A stretch of 49,105 nt of DNA from DAIDJD01 sp035485275 (lineage in GTDB: Bacteria > Oederibacteriota > JAJYGY01 > DAIDJD01): the NCBI GenBank assembly GCA_035485275.1, contig DATHOE010000015.1:1-49105 (forward strand). Reading direction: 5' to 3'. This document shows positions 16,033 through 24,526 of the stretch, in pieces. Every line of letters starts with the position of its first letter. The first letter of the stretch is position 1. The notes under the pieces were generated by a model that made no database searches, had not been told where the DNA came from, and was given only the letters and a program-made list of their open reading frames with translations. The position numbers and the translations under genes were made by a program.

Positions 16033-17475
16033 ATGGATTTGAAGCAGACTTGGCTGCGGCACTATTCCGTCGTTCCGGCGCACCTGGAAAGCCTTGCCTC
16101 AGTCGAGGGCGTGGCCAGCGTGTTCAACGCCAACATCGACGCCGTCTTGAAGGTGCAGCCGGCCATGCTGGCGCGCTGGATGGAGGAGCTCGGCGCGGAC
16201 GAGTGGCAGGTCCTCAACAAGGGCTCCAAGCGCATCTCCGAGCCCGTGGACGTCCTGCGCGGCTTCGTGGAGTGCTTCAGCAAGGGCGTGGCCCAGGAAT
16301 GGCTGGTGAGCGGGGAAGCCACCTACGCCTGGATGCGCGGGCACCTGGGGTACGACCGCATGCAGATGGGCGGCCAGGGCGGCATCATCGCCAACGTCAT
16401 GGCCGTGGCCGGGGTCAAGCAGGTCTACGTCCACTGCGCCAGCCTGCCGGCGCAGCAGGCCGGCCTCTTCCTGGACCGTCCCGGCCTGCTCAGCACCGGC
16501 AGCTCGGGCGCCCTGGCCCCTGCCAGCGGCATCGACCGCAGCGGCGACGGGCCCCTGATCCACTGGATTTTGGAGTTCGACAAGGGCGCCGAGCTGACCC
16601 TGGGGGGCCTGAGCCTGGTCTGCCCCAAGAGCAACCGCTTCATCGCCACCTACGATCCCCTGAACTTCAGGCTGGCCGTGGACGCGCCCTTTGACGCCGC
16701 CCTGCGCCTGCCCGCCAACCCCCTCAACGTCATCCTGATGAGCGGCTTCCAGATGCTGACCGAGCCCCTGGAGGGCGGGCATCCCGGCTCGGGCCTGGAG
16801 CGCATCCACGCGACCTGGGCGCAGGTGTGCGCCTGGAAGGAGGCCCACCCGGGCGTGGTGGTGCATTTCGAGTTCGCCAGCACCCAGGACCTGAAGATCC
16901 GCTCGGAGCTGGCCGAATTCCTGGTGCCCAAGGTCGACAGCGTGGGCTGCAACGAGCAGGAGCTCATCGGCGTGCTGGAGGCCCTGGGCGAGTCCGAGGC
17001 GGCGCGCGAGGCCCAGGACCTGGGGGCCGTGAGCCTGTTCAAGGGCCTGCTCAAGGTCTACGAACGCCTCCGGCTCAAGCGCGTGCAGCTGCACATGTTC
17101 GGGCTCTACGTCACCCTGATCCGGCCGGAGGCCCGATCCGGGGGCCCCACCTTCGACGCGAAAGCCAACCGCGACGGCATGGTGTTCGCGGCGACCCTGG
17201 CCGCCACCAAGGCGGGGACAGGCAGCCTGGAGAACCCCGAGACCCTGCTGTGGGCGCACGGACGAGAGGTGTCCGACCACAGCCTGGCGGAGCTCAAGGC
17301 CCTGGCCGAGCACCTGCGCGCGGCCCACGGCGTCGAGGGCCTGGCCGACAGCGGGCTAGCGTCGACGCCCGGCTTCGAGGTGGTGGCCGTCCCGACCATC
17401 CTGATTGAAAAGCCCGTGACCCTGGTGGGCATGGGCGACACCATCTCCTCCCTGTCTTTGGTGGGACTGCATTGA
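16033..17475 (+). CDS. ADP-dependent sugar kinase (ADP-glucokinase/phosphofructokinase family)
   Basis: 480 aa of the ribokinase-like ADP-specific kinase family (PF04587), which phosphorylates glucose or fructose 6-phosphate with ADP instead of ATP. Visible features: the N-terminal VFNANIDAVLKV sugar-site strand, MGGQGGIIANVMA, a long central alpha/beta core, NRDGMVFAATLAATKAG, and the C-terminal VGMGDTISSLS whose GXGD aspartate (D469) would be the catalytic base. Length fits the archaeal and animal enzymes (about 450-500 aa). Which sugar it uses cannot be decided. AAGGG precedes ATG 16033, and the stop overlaps the NAD synthetase start. The family is best known from archaea and animals. Confidence 0.82.
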   Translation: MDLKQTWLRHYSVVPAHLESLASVEGVASVFNANIDAVLKVQPAMLARWMEELGADEWQVLNKGSKRISEPVDVLRGFVECFSKGVAQEWLVSGEATYAWMRGHLGYDRMQMGGQGGIIANVMAVAGVKQVYVHCASLPAQQAGLFLDRPGLLSTGSSGALAPASGIDRSGDGPLIHWILEFDKGAELTLGGLSLVCPKSNRFIATYDPLNFRLAVDAPFDAALRLPANPLNVILMSGFQMLTEPLEGGHPGSGLERIHATWAQVCAWKEAHPGVVVHFEFASTQDLKIRSELAEFLVPKVDSVGCNEQELIGVLEALGESEAAREAQDLGAVSLFKGLLKVYERLRLKRVQLHMFGLYVTLIRPEARSGGPTFDAKANRDGMVFAATLAATKAGTGSLENPETLLWAHGREVSDHSLAELKALAEHLRAAHGVEGLADSGLASTPGFEVVAVPTILIEKPVTLVGMGDTISSLSLVGLH

Positions 17476-19412
17476 CCCGTGTGCGCCTGGGCGCGGCGTC
17501 GCTGAACCAGACGCCGCTGGCCTGGGACGGCAACCTCGCCCATGTCTCCTCCGCGCTCGACCTGGCCCGCGAGCGGGGCATCTCCTGCCTGTGCCTGCCG
17601 GAGCTGGCGCTGACGGGCTACGGATGCGAAGACCTGTTCCTGGCGCCCTTTGTCCGTCAACGCGCCCTGGACCTGCTGGCCGCCCTGGTGCCCCGCACCT
17701 CCGCCTTGTTCACCGCCTTCGGCCTGCCGCTGGAGATCGACGGATCCGTCTACAATGTCATGGCCGTGTGCGCCGACGGCCGCCTGCTGGGCGTCGTGCC
17801 CAAGCAGCAGCTGGCCGTGCAGGGCCTGCACTATGAGCCGCGCTGGTTCAAGGCCTGGCCCGCGGGCCGGGTCCTCCGGGGCGAGCTGCTGGGCCGGCCG
17901 GTGGACTTCGGGGACCTGGTCTTCGATTTCGGCGGCCTCTGCGTGGGCTTTGAGATCTGCGAGGACGCCTGGATCCAGGACGCCAGGCCGGCCCCCCGCC
18001 TGGCCGCGCGCGGCGCGAACCTGATCCTCAGCCCGGCCGCCAGCCACTTCGCCTTCGGCAAGACCCGCGTCCGGCGCGAACTGGGCGCCTCGGCCGCCGC
18101 GGAACACGGCCTGGCCTATGTCTACGCGAACCTCATGGGCAACGAAAGCGGCCGCGTCGTTTTCGACGGCGGCTCCTATGCGCTCGACGCCCGGGGGCGC
18201 CTGGTGGCCGAGGGCGAGCGCTTCAGCTACCGCGGCCTGAGCCTGATGCAGGCGGTGGTGGAGCTGCCCGCGCGAGCGGCCTTGGGGGACGCGCAGGGCA
18301 GGGTCGCGGACGCCTTCACTCCGCCCGCCTTGGATGAGCCGCCGGCGCCGGCCCTGCCCCCGGTCCAGGCCTGGGAAAGGGAGCCCAACGAGGAGTTCGC
18401 GCGGGCCCTGGGACTCGCGCTTTTCGACTATCTCCGCAAGAGCGGGTCCGCGGGTTTCGCCATCAGCCTTTCCGGCGGCGCGGACTCGGCGGCCTGCGCG
18501 GTGCTGGTGCGCTTGATGGCGCAGTTCTGCGCGGAGCAGCTGGGCCTCGAGGGCATGGCCGCCCGCCTGCCGCGGGTCGCCGGGCTGGCCCAGGCCAAGG
18601 ATCTGGACGCGGCCATGCCCCTGCTGCTGCGCACGCTGTACCAGGCCAGCGCCAACAGCTCGGCCCTGACGCGCGCCGCCGCCTCGTCCGTGGCCGGAGC
18701 CGTCGGCTCCCGCCACCAGTCCGTGGAGATCCAGCACCTGGTGGACTTCTACCGGAGCCTGGCCGAAGGCGTGCTGGGGCGCGCGCTGGCCTGGCAGGAC
18801 GACGACCTGACGCTGCAGAACCTCCAGGCGCGCGTGCGTTCGCCGGCCATCTGGACCCTGGCCAACGCGGAGGGGCGCCTGCTGCTGGCCACCAACAACC
18901 GCAGCGAGGCCGCCACGGGCTACACCACCATGGACGGCGACACCAGCGGGGGGCTGGCGCCGGTGTCCGGAGTGGGCAAACATTTCCTGCGCCAGTGGCT
19001 GCGCTGGATGGAGACCGAGGGGCCCGCCGGCGTCGGGGCCATCCCCAGCCTCAAGGCGGTCAACGACCAGGCCCCCACGGCCGAATTGAGGCCGCCCGGG
19101 GACTGCCAGACCGACGAAAGCGACCTGATGCCCTACGCGGTCCTGGACACGCTGGAGCACGCCGCCGTGGCGCTGAGGCAGGGCCCCCTGCAGGCCTACC
19201 AGACCCTGTGCGCGGCCATGCCCGGGACGGATCCGGCCCAGCTCAAGGTCTGGACCCGGACTTTCTTCCGCCTGTGGTCGCACTCGCAGTGGAAGCGCGA
19301 ACGCCTGGCCGTGGGCATCCACGTGGACGACCATAACGTCGATCCGCGCTCCTGGTGCCGCTGGCCCGTGTTGAACGGCGGTTTTGAGGCTGAACTCAGG
19401 GAGCTGAAATGA
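17472..19412 (+). CDS. nadE: Glutamine-dependent NAD+ synthetase
   Basis: Converts deamido-NAD to NAD+ with ATP and ammonia released from glutamine. The N-terminal nitrilase-type glutaminase (residues 1-270) has LPELALTGYGCEDLF (Glu), VPKQQL (Lys) and GFEICEDAW (Cys). The C-terminal synthetase has the pyrophosphate loop SLSGGADSAAC (about 331-341), LATNNRSEAATGYTTMDGDTSGGLAP, and the distal WKRERLAVGIH. 646 aa, normal for the two-domain form. The TTG start overlaps the kinase TGA; GTG 17481 is an alternative three codons in. Its stop overlaps the following ATG by four bases. Confidence 0.94.
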   Translation: MTRVRLGAASLNQTPLAWDGNLAHVSSALDLARERGISCLCLPELALTGYGCEDLFLAPFVRQRALDLLAALVPRTSALFTAFGLPLEIDGSVYNVMAVCADGRLLGVVPKQQLAVQGLHYEPRWFKAWPAGRVLRGELLGRPVDFGDLVFDFGGLCVGFEICEDAWIQDARPAPRLAARGANLILSPAASHFAFGKTRVRRELGASAAAEHGLAYVYANLMGNESGRVVFDGGSYALDARGRLVAEGERFSYRGLSLMQAVVELPARAALGDAQGRVADAFTPPALDEPPAPALPPVQAWEREPNEEFARALGLALFDYLRKSGSAGFAISLSGGADSAACAVLVRLMAQFCAEQLGLEGMAARLPRVAGLAQAKDLDAAMPLLLRTLYQASANSSALTRAAASSVAGAVGSRHQSVEIQHLVDFYRSLAEGVLGRALAWQDDDLTLQNLQARVRSPAIWTLANAEGRLLLATNNRSEAATGYTTMDGDTSGGLAPVSGVGKHFLRQWLRWMETEGPAGVGAIPSLKAVNDQAPTAELRPPGDCQTDESDLMPYAVLDTLEHAAVALRQGPLQAYQTLCAAMPGTDPAQLKVWTRTFFRLWSHSQWKRERLAVGIHVDDHNVDPRSWCRWPVLNGGFEAELRELK

Positions 19413-19750
19413 GATTTCCTGCCTTGGCCCTCCTGGTGGCGGCGGGCCTCCCGCTGCTGGCGTCCTGCGGATCGTCCTCGTCCGCCCCCCCTCCGGAGGC
19501 CACGCCGGACGCCTCCACGGCCAAGCTCTACCCGGGCGTGGGCGTGGTGAAGGGTTTCCAGTCCGGAAACAAGGTCATCATCCTCCACAGCCAGGACATC
19601 CCCGGCTTCATGGACGAGATGACCATGCCCTACGAGCTCCAGGACCCCGCCCTGGCCCGCGGGCTCAAGGACGGCGACGCCGTGGACTTCACCGTCACGG
19701 CCCGCGGCGACGACGACATCATCACCGCCATACGGAAACGCCGGCCGTGA
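19409..19750 (+). CDS. CusF-like copper-site lipoprotein
   Basis: 113 aa. Lipoprotein signal LLASC (Cys20) then a Ser/Pro linker. The mature part GVGVVKGF..VIILHSQDIPGFMDEMTMPYEL..ALARGLKDGDAVDFTV matches the small OB-fold of CusF_Ec, in which the His and the two Met of the M-T-M segment bind Cu(I)/Ag(I). It would sit lipid-anchored in the periplasm, as metal chaperone or efflux partner. No Cus pump is nearby; the gene is simply embedded by 4-bp overlaps (ATGA upstream, GTGA downstream) in a metabolic operon. Confidence 0.8.
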   Translation: MRFPALALLVAAGLPLLASCGSSSSAPPPEATPDASTAKLYPGVGVVKGFQSGNKVIILHSQDIPGFMDEMTMPYELQDPALARGLKDGDAVDFTVTARGDDDIITAIRKRRP

Positions 19751-20616
19751 GCCGCCTGGCGCTGGTCTTCGATTTCGACCTGACCCTGTGCCCCGAGATC
19801 ATGTTCGAGCCGATCCTGAGGCACTGGGGCCTTTCGTCGCAGGATTTCTGGGACTCCTGCTTAGCCATGCAGGCCGGTCCGGATGGCTACGACCTCGAGC
19901 ACAGCTACCTGGCCCGCCTCAGCGACCTGGGCCGCCGGGATCCCGGCCGCCGCCTCAACGCCGCGCGCCTGAGGGAATGGGGCAGGGAAGTGCGGCTCTA
20001 TCCGGGGCTGACGGACGGGCCCCGCGGGCCCGGCCTCTTCCGCACCCTCAAGGACCGGCTCCCCCTGGGGCGCCTGGAGGTCTTCGTCGTCTCCGGCGGG
20101 CTGCAGCCGCTGATTGAAGGCTGCCTCGAGCACCAGGGCCTGGGGCGCTTTTTCAAGGCGGTCTTCGCCTGCCGCATGGCGGAGGAGGACCCCGGCGACG
20201 GCCTGGGCCCGCGCCTGAGCTTCCCCAAGGAGACCGTCAACTTCACGGTCAAGACCCAGAAGCTCTTCGCCATCAGCAAGGGCTCCTACCTGCCCGACGC
20301 GCCCGACGTCAACGCCAAGGTGCAGCCCGGGGACCTGAGGGTGCCCTTCAGCAACATGCTCTATGTCGGCGACGGGCACTCCGACGTGGCGGCCTTCGCC
20401 CTGCTGCGGCAGTTCGGCGGATCCTCCTTCGCGGTGCACGCCCCCGGGGACCGCGGCGCCGAGGCGCGCGCGCGGGCATACGCCGTGGAGCAGGCGCGGG
20501 CCAACGAATGGTTCGAGGCCGACTACAGCCCGGGCTCGGCCCTGCGCCAGGCCATCCTCAATTGGGCCATGGAACGCAGCGGCATGGAAAAACAGGCGGA
20601 ACTTGCGCTTCCCTAG
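19747..20616 (+). CDS. HAD-superfamily phosphatase
   Basis: 289 aa. Motif I DFDLTL with nucleophile D9 and acid D11, motif II VVSGG, a lysine in FTVKTQKLF (motif III), and motif IV YVGDGHSDVAAF. The cap between motifs I and II is helical, as in PSP-like phosphatases; the substrate is unknown. GTG start overlaps the lipoprotein stop, so translation is coupled. A 37-bp gap with AAAGGA precedes the aquaporin gene. Confidence 0.85.
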   Translation: MSRLALVFDFDLTLCPEIMFEPILRHWGLSSQDFWDSCLAMQAGPDGYDLEHSYLARLSDLGRRDPGRRLNAARLREWGREVRLYPGLTDGPRGPGLFRTLKDRLPLGRLEVFVVSGGLQPLIEGCLEHQGLGRFFKAVFACRMAEEDPGDGLGPRLSFPKETVNFTVKTQKLFAISKGSYLPDAPDVNAKVQPGDLRVPFSNMLYVGDGHSDVAAFALLRQFGGSSFAVHAPGDRGAEARARAYAVEQARANEWFEADYSPGSALRQAILNWAMERSGMEKQAELALP

Positions 20617-20653
20617 GGGCGCCGGAACCCCGGTTTACTGAAAGGACGACACG

Positions 20654-21343
20654 ATGCAAAAAGACCAATTGAGGGAATGGATGCCCGAGCACGTGCTGAC
20701 CCGGGCCCTGGCCGCGGAAGCCCTGGGGACCGCGGTGCTGGTGCTGGCCGCGGCGGGGGCGGGTTCTGCCTTCGGCGCCTTCGGCGGCATCGTGGGCGGG
20801 GCGCAGGCCGCCCTGGCGCCCGGGCTCACCCTGGTGGTCCTCATGCTGGTCTTCGGGCCCGTGTCCCAGGGGCACTTCAACCCCGCCTTGAGCCTGGGCA
20901 CGGCGCTGGCGGGGCGCTTCCCAAAAAGGCGGGTGCTTCCCTACGTCGCCGCCCAGGTGGCCGGGGCCCTCGTCGCCGGCCTGATCCTGCGCGTGCTGCT
21001 GAGAAGCACCATCCTGGGCGTGAACAGCACCCAGATGAACCCCTTCGCCGCCCTCCTCCTGGAGGCCCTGCTGGCCTTCTGGCTGCAATGGGTCTATCTG
21101 GCGGTCATGGAAAAGGACGTGCCCCTGCTCAACGCCGCCCTGGCCCTGGGCTTCACCCTGGCCGCGGCCATCTTCTGGGCCGGCCCGCTCAGCAGCGCCT
21201 CCCTGAACCCGGCCCGCTCCCTGGGCCCGGCCCTGGCGAGCTGGGAGTTCAGCGGACTGTGGATCTTCCTGCTGGGCCCCATGCTGGGAGCGGCGGGCGC
21301 GGCCTTCGCCTACCGGCGCTACCAGAGTCTGGGGGCGTCCTAG
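20654..21343 (+). CDS. MIP-family channel (aquaporin / glycerol facilitator type)
   Basis: 229 aa with six hydrophobic helices and the two half-helix signatures GHFNPALSLG (about residue 76) and SLNPARSLGPAL (about 185); the Arg following the second NPA is the selectivity-filter arginine. Passive channel for water or small neutral solutes in the inner membrane. The short length and the compact loops lean towards a water channel, but pore-residue assignment needs a model. Probably the last gene of the operon starting at 15496. Confidence 0.9.
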   Translation: MQKDQLREWMPEHVLTRALAAEALGTAVLVLAAAGAGSAFGAFGGIVGGAQAALAPGLTLVVLMLVFGPVSQGHFNPALSLGTALAGRFPKRRVLPYVAAQVAGALVAGLILRVLLRSTILGVNSTQMNPFAALLLEALLAFWLQWVYLAVMEKDVPLLNAALALGFTLAAAIFWAGPLSSASLNPARSLGPALASWEFSGLWIFLLGPMLGAAGAAFAYRRYQSLGAS

Positions 21344-21397
21344 GGGCCGGAATCGGATAGGCGCCGCCTGATTCCAACGCGATTCAAGGAGGACGTC

Positions 21398-22159
21398 GTG
21401 CCGAAAATCAAAACCGTCCACGGAACCGAAATGCGCCAGGTGGTGGCGCCCAAGGAATGGCTGGCCGCCCGCAAGAAGCTTTTGGTCGAGGAAAAGAAGT
21501 TCTCGAAAGTGCGCGACGCATTGAACGTCCTGCGCCGCAAGCTGCCCTGGGTCAAAATCGAAAAGGATTACCTGTTCGACGGGCCGGCCGGCGAGCTGGC
21601 CTTCGCGGACCTGTTCAAGGGAAAGAGCCAGCTGCTCGTCTACCACTTCATGTTCGGGCCGGGCTGGGGCGAGGGCTGCCCGCACTGCTCGTTCTGGGCC
21701 GATCATTTCGACGGGGTGGACAGGCACATCGGCCAGCGCGACACGGCCTTGGCCGTCGTCTCCCGCGCGCCTTGGAAGGAGATCAAGCCCTTCAAGAAGC
21801 GCATGGGCTGGCGCTTCGACTGGCTTTCCTCGTCCAAGTCCGATTTCAACTTTGATTTCAATGTTTCGTTCACGCCCCGGCAGGCCAAAAGCGGGCTGCT
21901 CCCCTACAACTATGGCACCACCAGGATGAAGGCCGACGAAAGGGAAGGCGCCAGCGCGTTTTACCGCGACAAAAACGGGGACATCTACCACACCTACTCG
22001 ACCTATGCGCGCGGGATCGACCTGTTGAACACCACCTACAATTTCCTCGACCTGACCGCCAAGGGCCGCGACGAACACAGCGGTTTCGCGCAGGATTGGG
22101 TGCGCTACCATGACCGGTACAAAGGCGCGCCGAAGGGGCGGACATCCGCTGCCAAATGA
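21398..22159 (+). CDS. DUF899 thioredoxin-fold protein
   Basis: 253 aa. FDGPAGELAFADLFKGKSQL then VYHFMFGPGWGEGCPHCSFWADHFDG is the DUF899 signature, a thioredoxin-like fold with a CPHC pair; YSTYARGIDLLNTTYNFLDLTAKGRDE is the conserved C-terminal region. Function of the family is not established; a redox role is inferred from the CxxC. GTG 21398 is the only sensible start, with AAGGAGG five bases upstream. An inverted repeat GGAATC-N15-GATTCC (21349-21375) lies between it and the aquaporin gene. Followed by the GNAT gene with a 10-bp gap. Confidence 0.88.
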   Translation: MPKIKTVHGTEMRQVVAPKEWLAARKKLLVEEKKFSKVRDALNVLRRKLPWVKIEKDYLFDGPAGELAFADLFKGKSQLLVYHFMFGPGWGEGCPHCSFWADHFDGVDRHIGQRDTALAVVSRAPWKEIKPFKKRMGWRFDWLSSSKSDFNFDFNVSFTPRQAKSGLLPYNYGTTRMKADEREGASAFYRDKNGDIYHTYSTYARGIDLLNTTYNFLDLTAKGRDEHSGFAQDWVRYHDRYKGAPKGRTSAAK

Positions 22160-22169
22160 AGGACCAATG

Positions 22170-22652
22170 ATGGTCGAAAAAATCAAGATCAGGCCGGCCC
22201 TTGCCGAGGATTATGGAGCTTATTGCGCCTTGGTCGATGAAGTTGATGCGTTGCACACCCGCAATGAACCCCGCGACTTTCAATATCCGGGAGCGCCGCC
22301 GCGGAAACGCGAATTCTACGAAAGCCTGTTGGCCGCCTCCGACAAGGATGTCCTCCTGGCCGAGGTGGACGGGGTGATCGCCGCTTATCCGCATCTCGAA
22401 ACGCGCAAGGTGGAAGGGCCGGGAATTTTGGTTCCGCAGAGTTATTGTTACGTTTCCGACATCGTGGTCGCCGGGCCCTTCCAACGCCGGGGCCTCGGAA
22501 GGGCGATGATGGCCCACGCGGAAAATTGGGCCAAACAGCATGGACTGGATCAAATCCGACTCAATGTCAGGGCTTTCAACACGTCGGCCATCCGGTTCTA
22601 TGAGAGTCTCGGAATGAAAGCCGCGGCGCACACTATGCTCAAGAGACTTTGA
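22170..22652 (+). CDS. GNAT-family N-acetyltransferase
   Basis: 160 aa from ATG 22170 (AAGGA six bases upstream; ATG 22167 is adjacent and also possible). Acetyl-CoA-dependent acyltransferase fold: CYVSDIVVAGPFQRRGLGRAMMAHAE contains the V-x-x-x-x-R-x-x-G-x-A pyrophosphate loop (QRRGLGRA), followed by LNVRAFNTSAIRFYESLGMK. Substrate unknown. Probably co-transcribed with the DUF899 gene. Confidence 0.88.
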   Translation: MVEKIKIRPALAEDYGAYCALVDEVDALHTRNEPRDFQYPGAPPRKREFYESLLAASDKDVLLAEVDGVIAAYPHLETRKVEGPGILVPQSYCYVSDIVVAGPFQRRGLGRAMMAHAENWAKQHGLDQIRLNVRAFNTSAIRFYESLGMKAAAHTMLKRL

Positions 22653-22700
22653 AGGCCGTTTGACGCGATAGGATCGCGACGTCCGGATATCACCAAATTA

Positions 22701-22740
22701 TTGAAAATATGATGAAAGAAATGCTAGAATCATCATCATA
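22701..22740 (+). promoter_or_regulatory. vapBC promoter with palindromic operator
   Basis: TTGAAA (22701-22706), 18 bp, TAGAAT (22725-22730). The -10 box is flanked by TATGATGA (22708-22715) and TCATCATA (22733-22740), exact inverted copies, which suits binding of a VapB dimer pair and autorepression. AGGAGG (22740-22745) follows. Confidence 0.65.
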
Positions 22741-22750
22741 GGAGGACATC

Positions 22751-22984
22751 ATGCGCACCACGATAACATTGCAAGAAGACCTGTTGAAAGTGGCCAGGGC
22801 CCGGACCCGAGCCACCAGCGTCACCGCGGCGGTCAACGAAGCCTTGGCGGATTGGGCGCGTCGTTTACGGGTCGACAAGATCAAGGCCATGGCCGGCAAG
22901 GTCCGATTCGACGGGGATCTCGGCGAATTGCGTGGACTGGAACTGAAGAAAGCGGAGAGGCAAAGTGCCCGCCGTCCTCGCTGA
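22751..22984 (+). CDS. vapB: VapB-type antitoxin
   Basis: 77 aa. RTTITLQEDLLKVARARTRATSVTAAVNEALADWARRL is a ribbon-helix-helix of the VapB/DUF2191 type; the basic tail (KKAERQSARRPR) would contact the toxin. It should neutralise the PIN toxin encoded downstream and bind the palindrome around the -10 box. Starts at ATG 22751, five bases after AGGAGG, and overlaps vapC by 20 bp. Confidence 0.85.
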   Translation: MRTTITLQEDLLKVARARTRATSVTAAVNEALADWARRLRVDKIKAMAGKVRFDGDLGELRGLELKKAERQSARRPR

Positions 22985-23360
22985 CACCTCGGCCATCATC
23001 GAATTTTTTCGTCCGGGCGGCCGCGAGGAAATGCGCCAAGAGGTGGCCCGCCTTCTGGATTCGGCCCAGTTGGCCGTTTGCGGCATCGTCATGGCCGAGT
23101 TGCTGCAGGGGGTACGGGAAGGGGAGCGCGGGCCTTTGGTGGAATTCTTGGCTGAAGTTCATATCTGGGAAATTCGAACCGAGGATTACATCCGGGCGGG
23201 AGAAGTGGGCAACGCTCTACGCCGAAAGGGCCATAAAATACCACTTTCCGATCTGATCATTGCGGCTCTTGCGTTGAGGATGAAAGCGCCATTGTTGACT
23301 CTTGATCTCAAAGATTTTCGTCAGATCCCCGGCCTAAAAATGGCACTAGATCTGTCCTGA
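22965..23360 (+). CDS. vapC: VapC-type PIN-domain ribonuclease toxin
   Basis: 131 aa. PIN-domain acidic residues are visible in order: D7 in LADTSAIIEF, Glu in VMAELLQGV, Asp in PLSDLIIAALA and Asp in LTLDLKDFRQIPGL, giving a Mg2+-dependent RNase that typically cuts tRNA or rRNA. GTG start with GGAGAGG four bases upstream, inside the vapB end. An isolated two-gene module, less GC-rich than its surroundings. Confidence 0.9.
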   Translation: MPAVLADTSAIIEFFRPGGREEMRQEVARLLDSAQLAVCGIVMAELLQGVREGERGPLVEFLAEVHIWEIRTEDYIRAGEVGNALRRKGHKIPLSDLIIAALALRMKAPLLTLDLKDFRQIPGLKMALDLS

Positions 23361-23439
23361 CGGCCGTCCGGTTTCATTTTTGATCTGAAACTGCGCTCCG
23401 AAGCCGTCGAATATGAATATGCGACTCCTGAGAGCGTGT

Positions 23440-23445
23440 TAAAAT
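23440..23445 (+). promoter_or_regulatory. -10 box just before xerC
   Basis: TAAAAT ends five bases before ATG 23451, with no Shine-Dalgarno sequence between. No clear -35. Suggests a leaderless transcript. Confidence 0.35.
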
Positions 23446-23450
23446 CGCCC

Positions 23451-24428
23451 ATGGCCAAGCCCCTGTGGACCCTCAAGCGCCTGAACCCCGAGCAGCGCGG
23501 CAAGATCAGCGCCATGCCCAAGCTCGCCCAGTTCAAGGAGCGCCTGGAGTCCTTCGGCCAGTACCTGCAGGCCGAGCGCAATTTCTCCGACTCCACCAAG
23601 CAGAGCTACCTCTCCGACCTGATGCTGTTCCTGAACTACCTGGCCGACCGGGGCCTGGACCTGGAGCCCGCGGAGCTCAGCCCCGAGGTGGTGCGCGCCT
23701 ACCTGGCCTGGTGCCAGAGCGAACGCCACAACGGCGCCGCCAGCCGCGCGCGCCGCACCGCCGCGCTGAAGCACTTCTACCGCTACCTCACCGAGAACAA
23801 ATACATCGCCGCCGACCCCATCGCGATCCTGCGTTCGGGCAAGCAGCCCCGGACCCTTCCGCGCCCCCTGTCCGAGGACGAGCTCAAGCGGCTTCTGGAC
23901 GCCCCCGACCCCGGCGAGCTGGCCGGCCTCAGGGACAGGGCCGCCCTGGAGTTCATCTACGGGTCCGGCCTGCGCATCTCGGAGTTGTGCTCCATAGGCT
24001 TCGGCAGCCTCGACCTGCTCAATGAAAACGGGCCTTGCGTCAGGATCACAGGCAAGGGCAAGAAGACCCGCCTGGTGCCCCTGTCCAGGGCCTCCCTGGC
24101 GGCCTTGTCGGAGTACCTGCGCAAGCGCGGCTCCGGAAAGCCCAAGGATCCCATCTTCCTCGGCGACCGCGGGGACCGCCTTTTGCCCAGGATTTTGCAG
24201 AGGAACCTGAAGGCCTACCTGATCAAGGCCAACCTGGACCCGGACTACACCCCCCACAAGCTGAGGCACTCCTTCGCCACCCACCTGCTGGACCACGGCG
24301 CCGACATCAGGGTCATCCAGGAGCTGCTGGGGCATGAAAGCCTGGCCACCACCCAGATTTACACCAAGGTTTCCCAGTCCCGGGCGGCCGAAAGCTACCG
24401 AAAGGCCCATCCCAGGGACGGTTTTTGA
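23451..24428 (+). CDS. xerC: Tyrosine recombinase, XerC/XerD type
   Basis: 325 aa. Site-specific recombinase that resolves chromosome dimers. N-terminal SAM-like DNA-binding domain (FGQYLQAERNFSDSTKQSYLSDLMLFLNYL) and catalytic domain with Arg near 175 (GSGLRISEL), Lys near 200 (GKGKKTR), HKLRHSFATHLLDHG near 269, LLGHESLATTQ near 294 and the nucleophile Tyr near 304 (IYTKVS). All six catalytic positions are present. The first 18 residues are longer than in E. coli Xer proteins. No phage or integrative-element genes flank it, so a housekeeping Xer is likelier than an integrase; XerC versus XerD cannot be settled here. Confidence 0.88.
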   Translation: MAKPLWTLKRLNPEQRGKISAMPKLAQFKERLESFGQYLQAERNFSDSTKQSYLSDLMLFLNYLADRGLDLEPAELSPEVVRAYLAWCQSERHNGAASRARRTAALKHFYRYLTENKYIAADPIAILRSGKQPRTLPRPLSEDELKRLLDAPDPGELAGLRDRAALEFIYGSGLRISELCSIGFGSLDLLNENGPCVRITGKGKKTRLVPLSRASLAALSEYLRKRGSGKPKDPIFLGDRGDRLLPRILQRNLKAYLIKANLDPDYTPHKLRHSFATHLLDHGADIRVIQELLGHESLATTQIYTKVSQSRAAESYRKAHPRDGF

Positions 24429-24453
24429 ACTTTCGTCAAATTTCCAGAAACAT

Positions 24454-24482
24454 TTTGCATCTTGGCCCCGTTTCCTTAGAAT
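24454..24482 (+). promoter_or_regulatory. Sigma70-type promoter of the PilZ gene
   Basis: TTTGCA (24454-24459), 17 bp, TAGAAT (24477-24482), 45 bp before the start codon. Confidence 0.5.
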
Positions 24483-24526
24483 GAAAGTGCACAGGAAGCG
24501 GTGCTTCCGAGCCAGCGTGGGGACCC

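Noticed and set aside
23451..24428. Tyrosine recombinase read as an integrase of a genomic island
   Set aside because: No att-like repeats, tRNA or phage genes nearby; it matches XerC/D in length and motifs.
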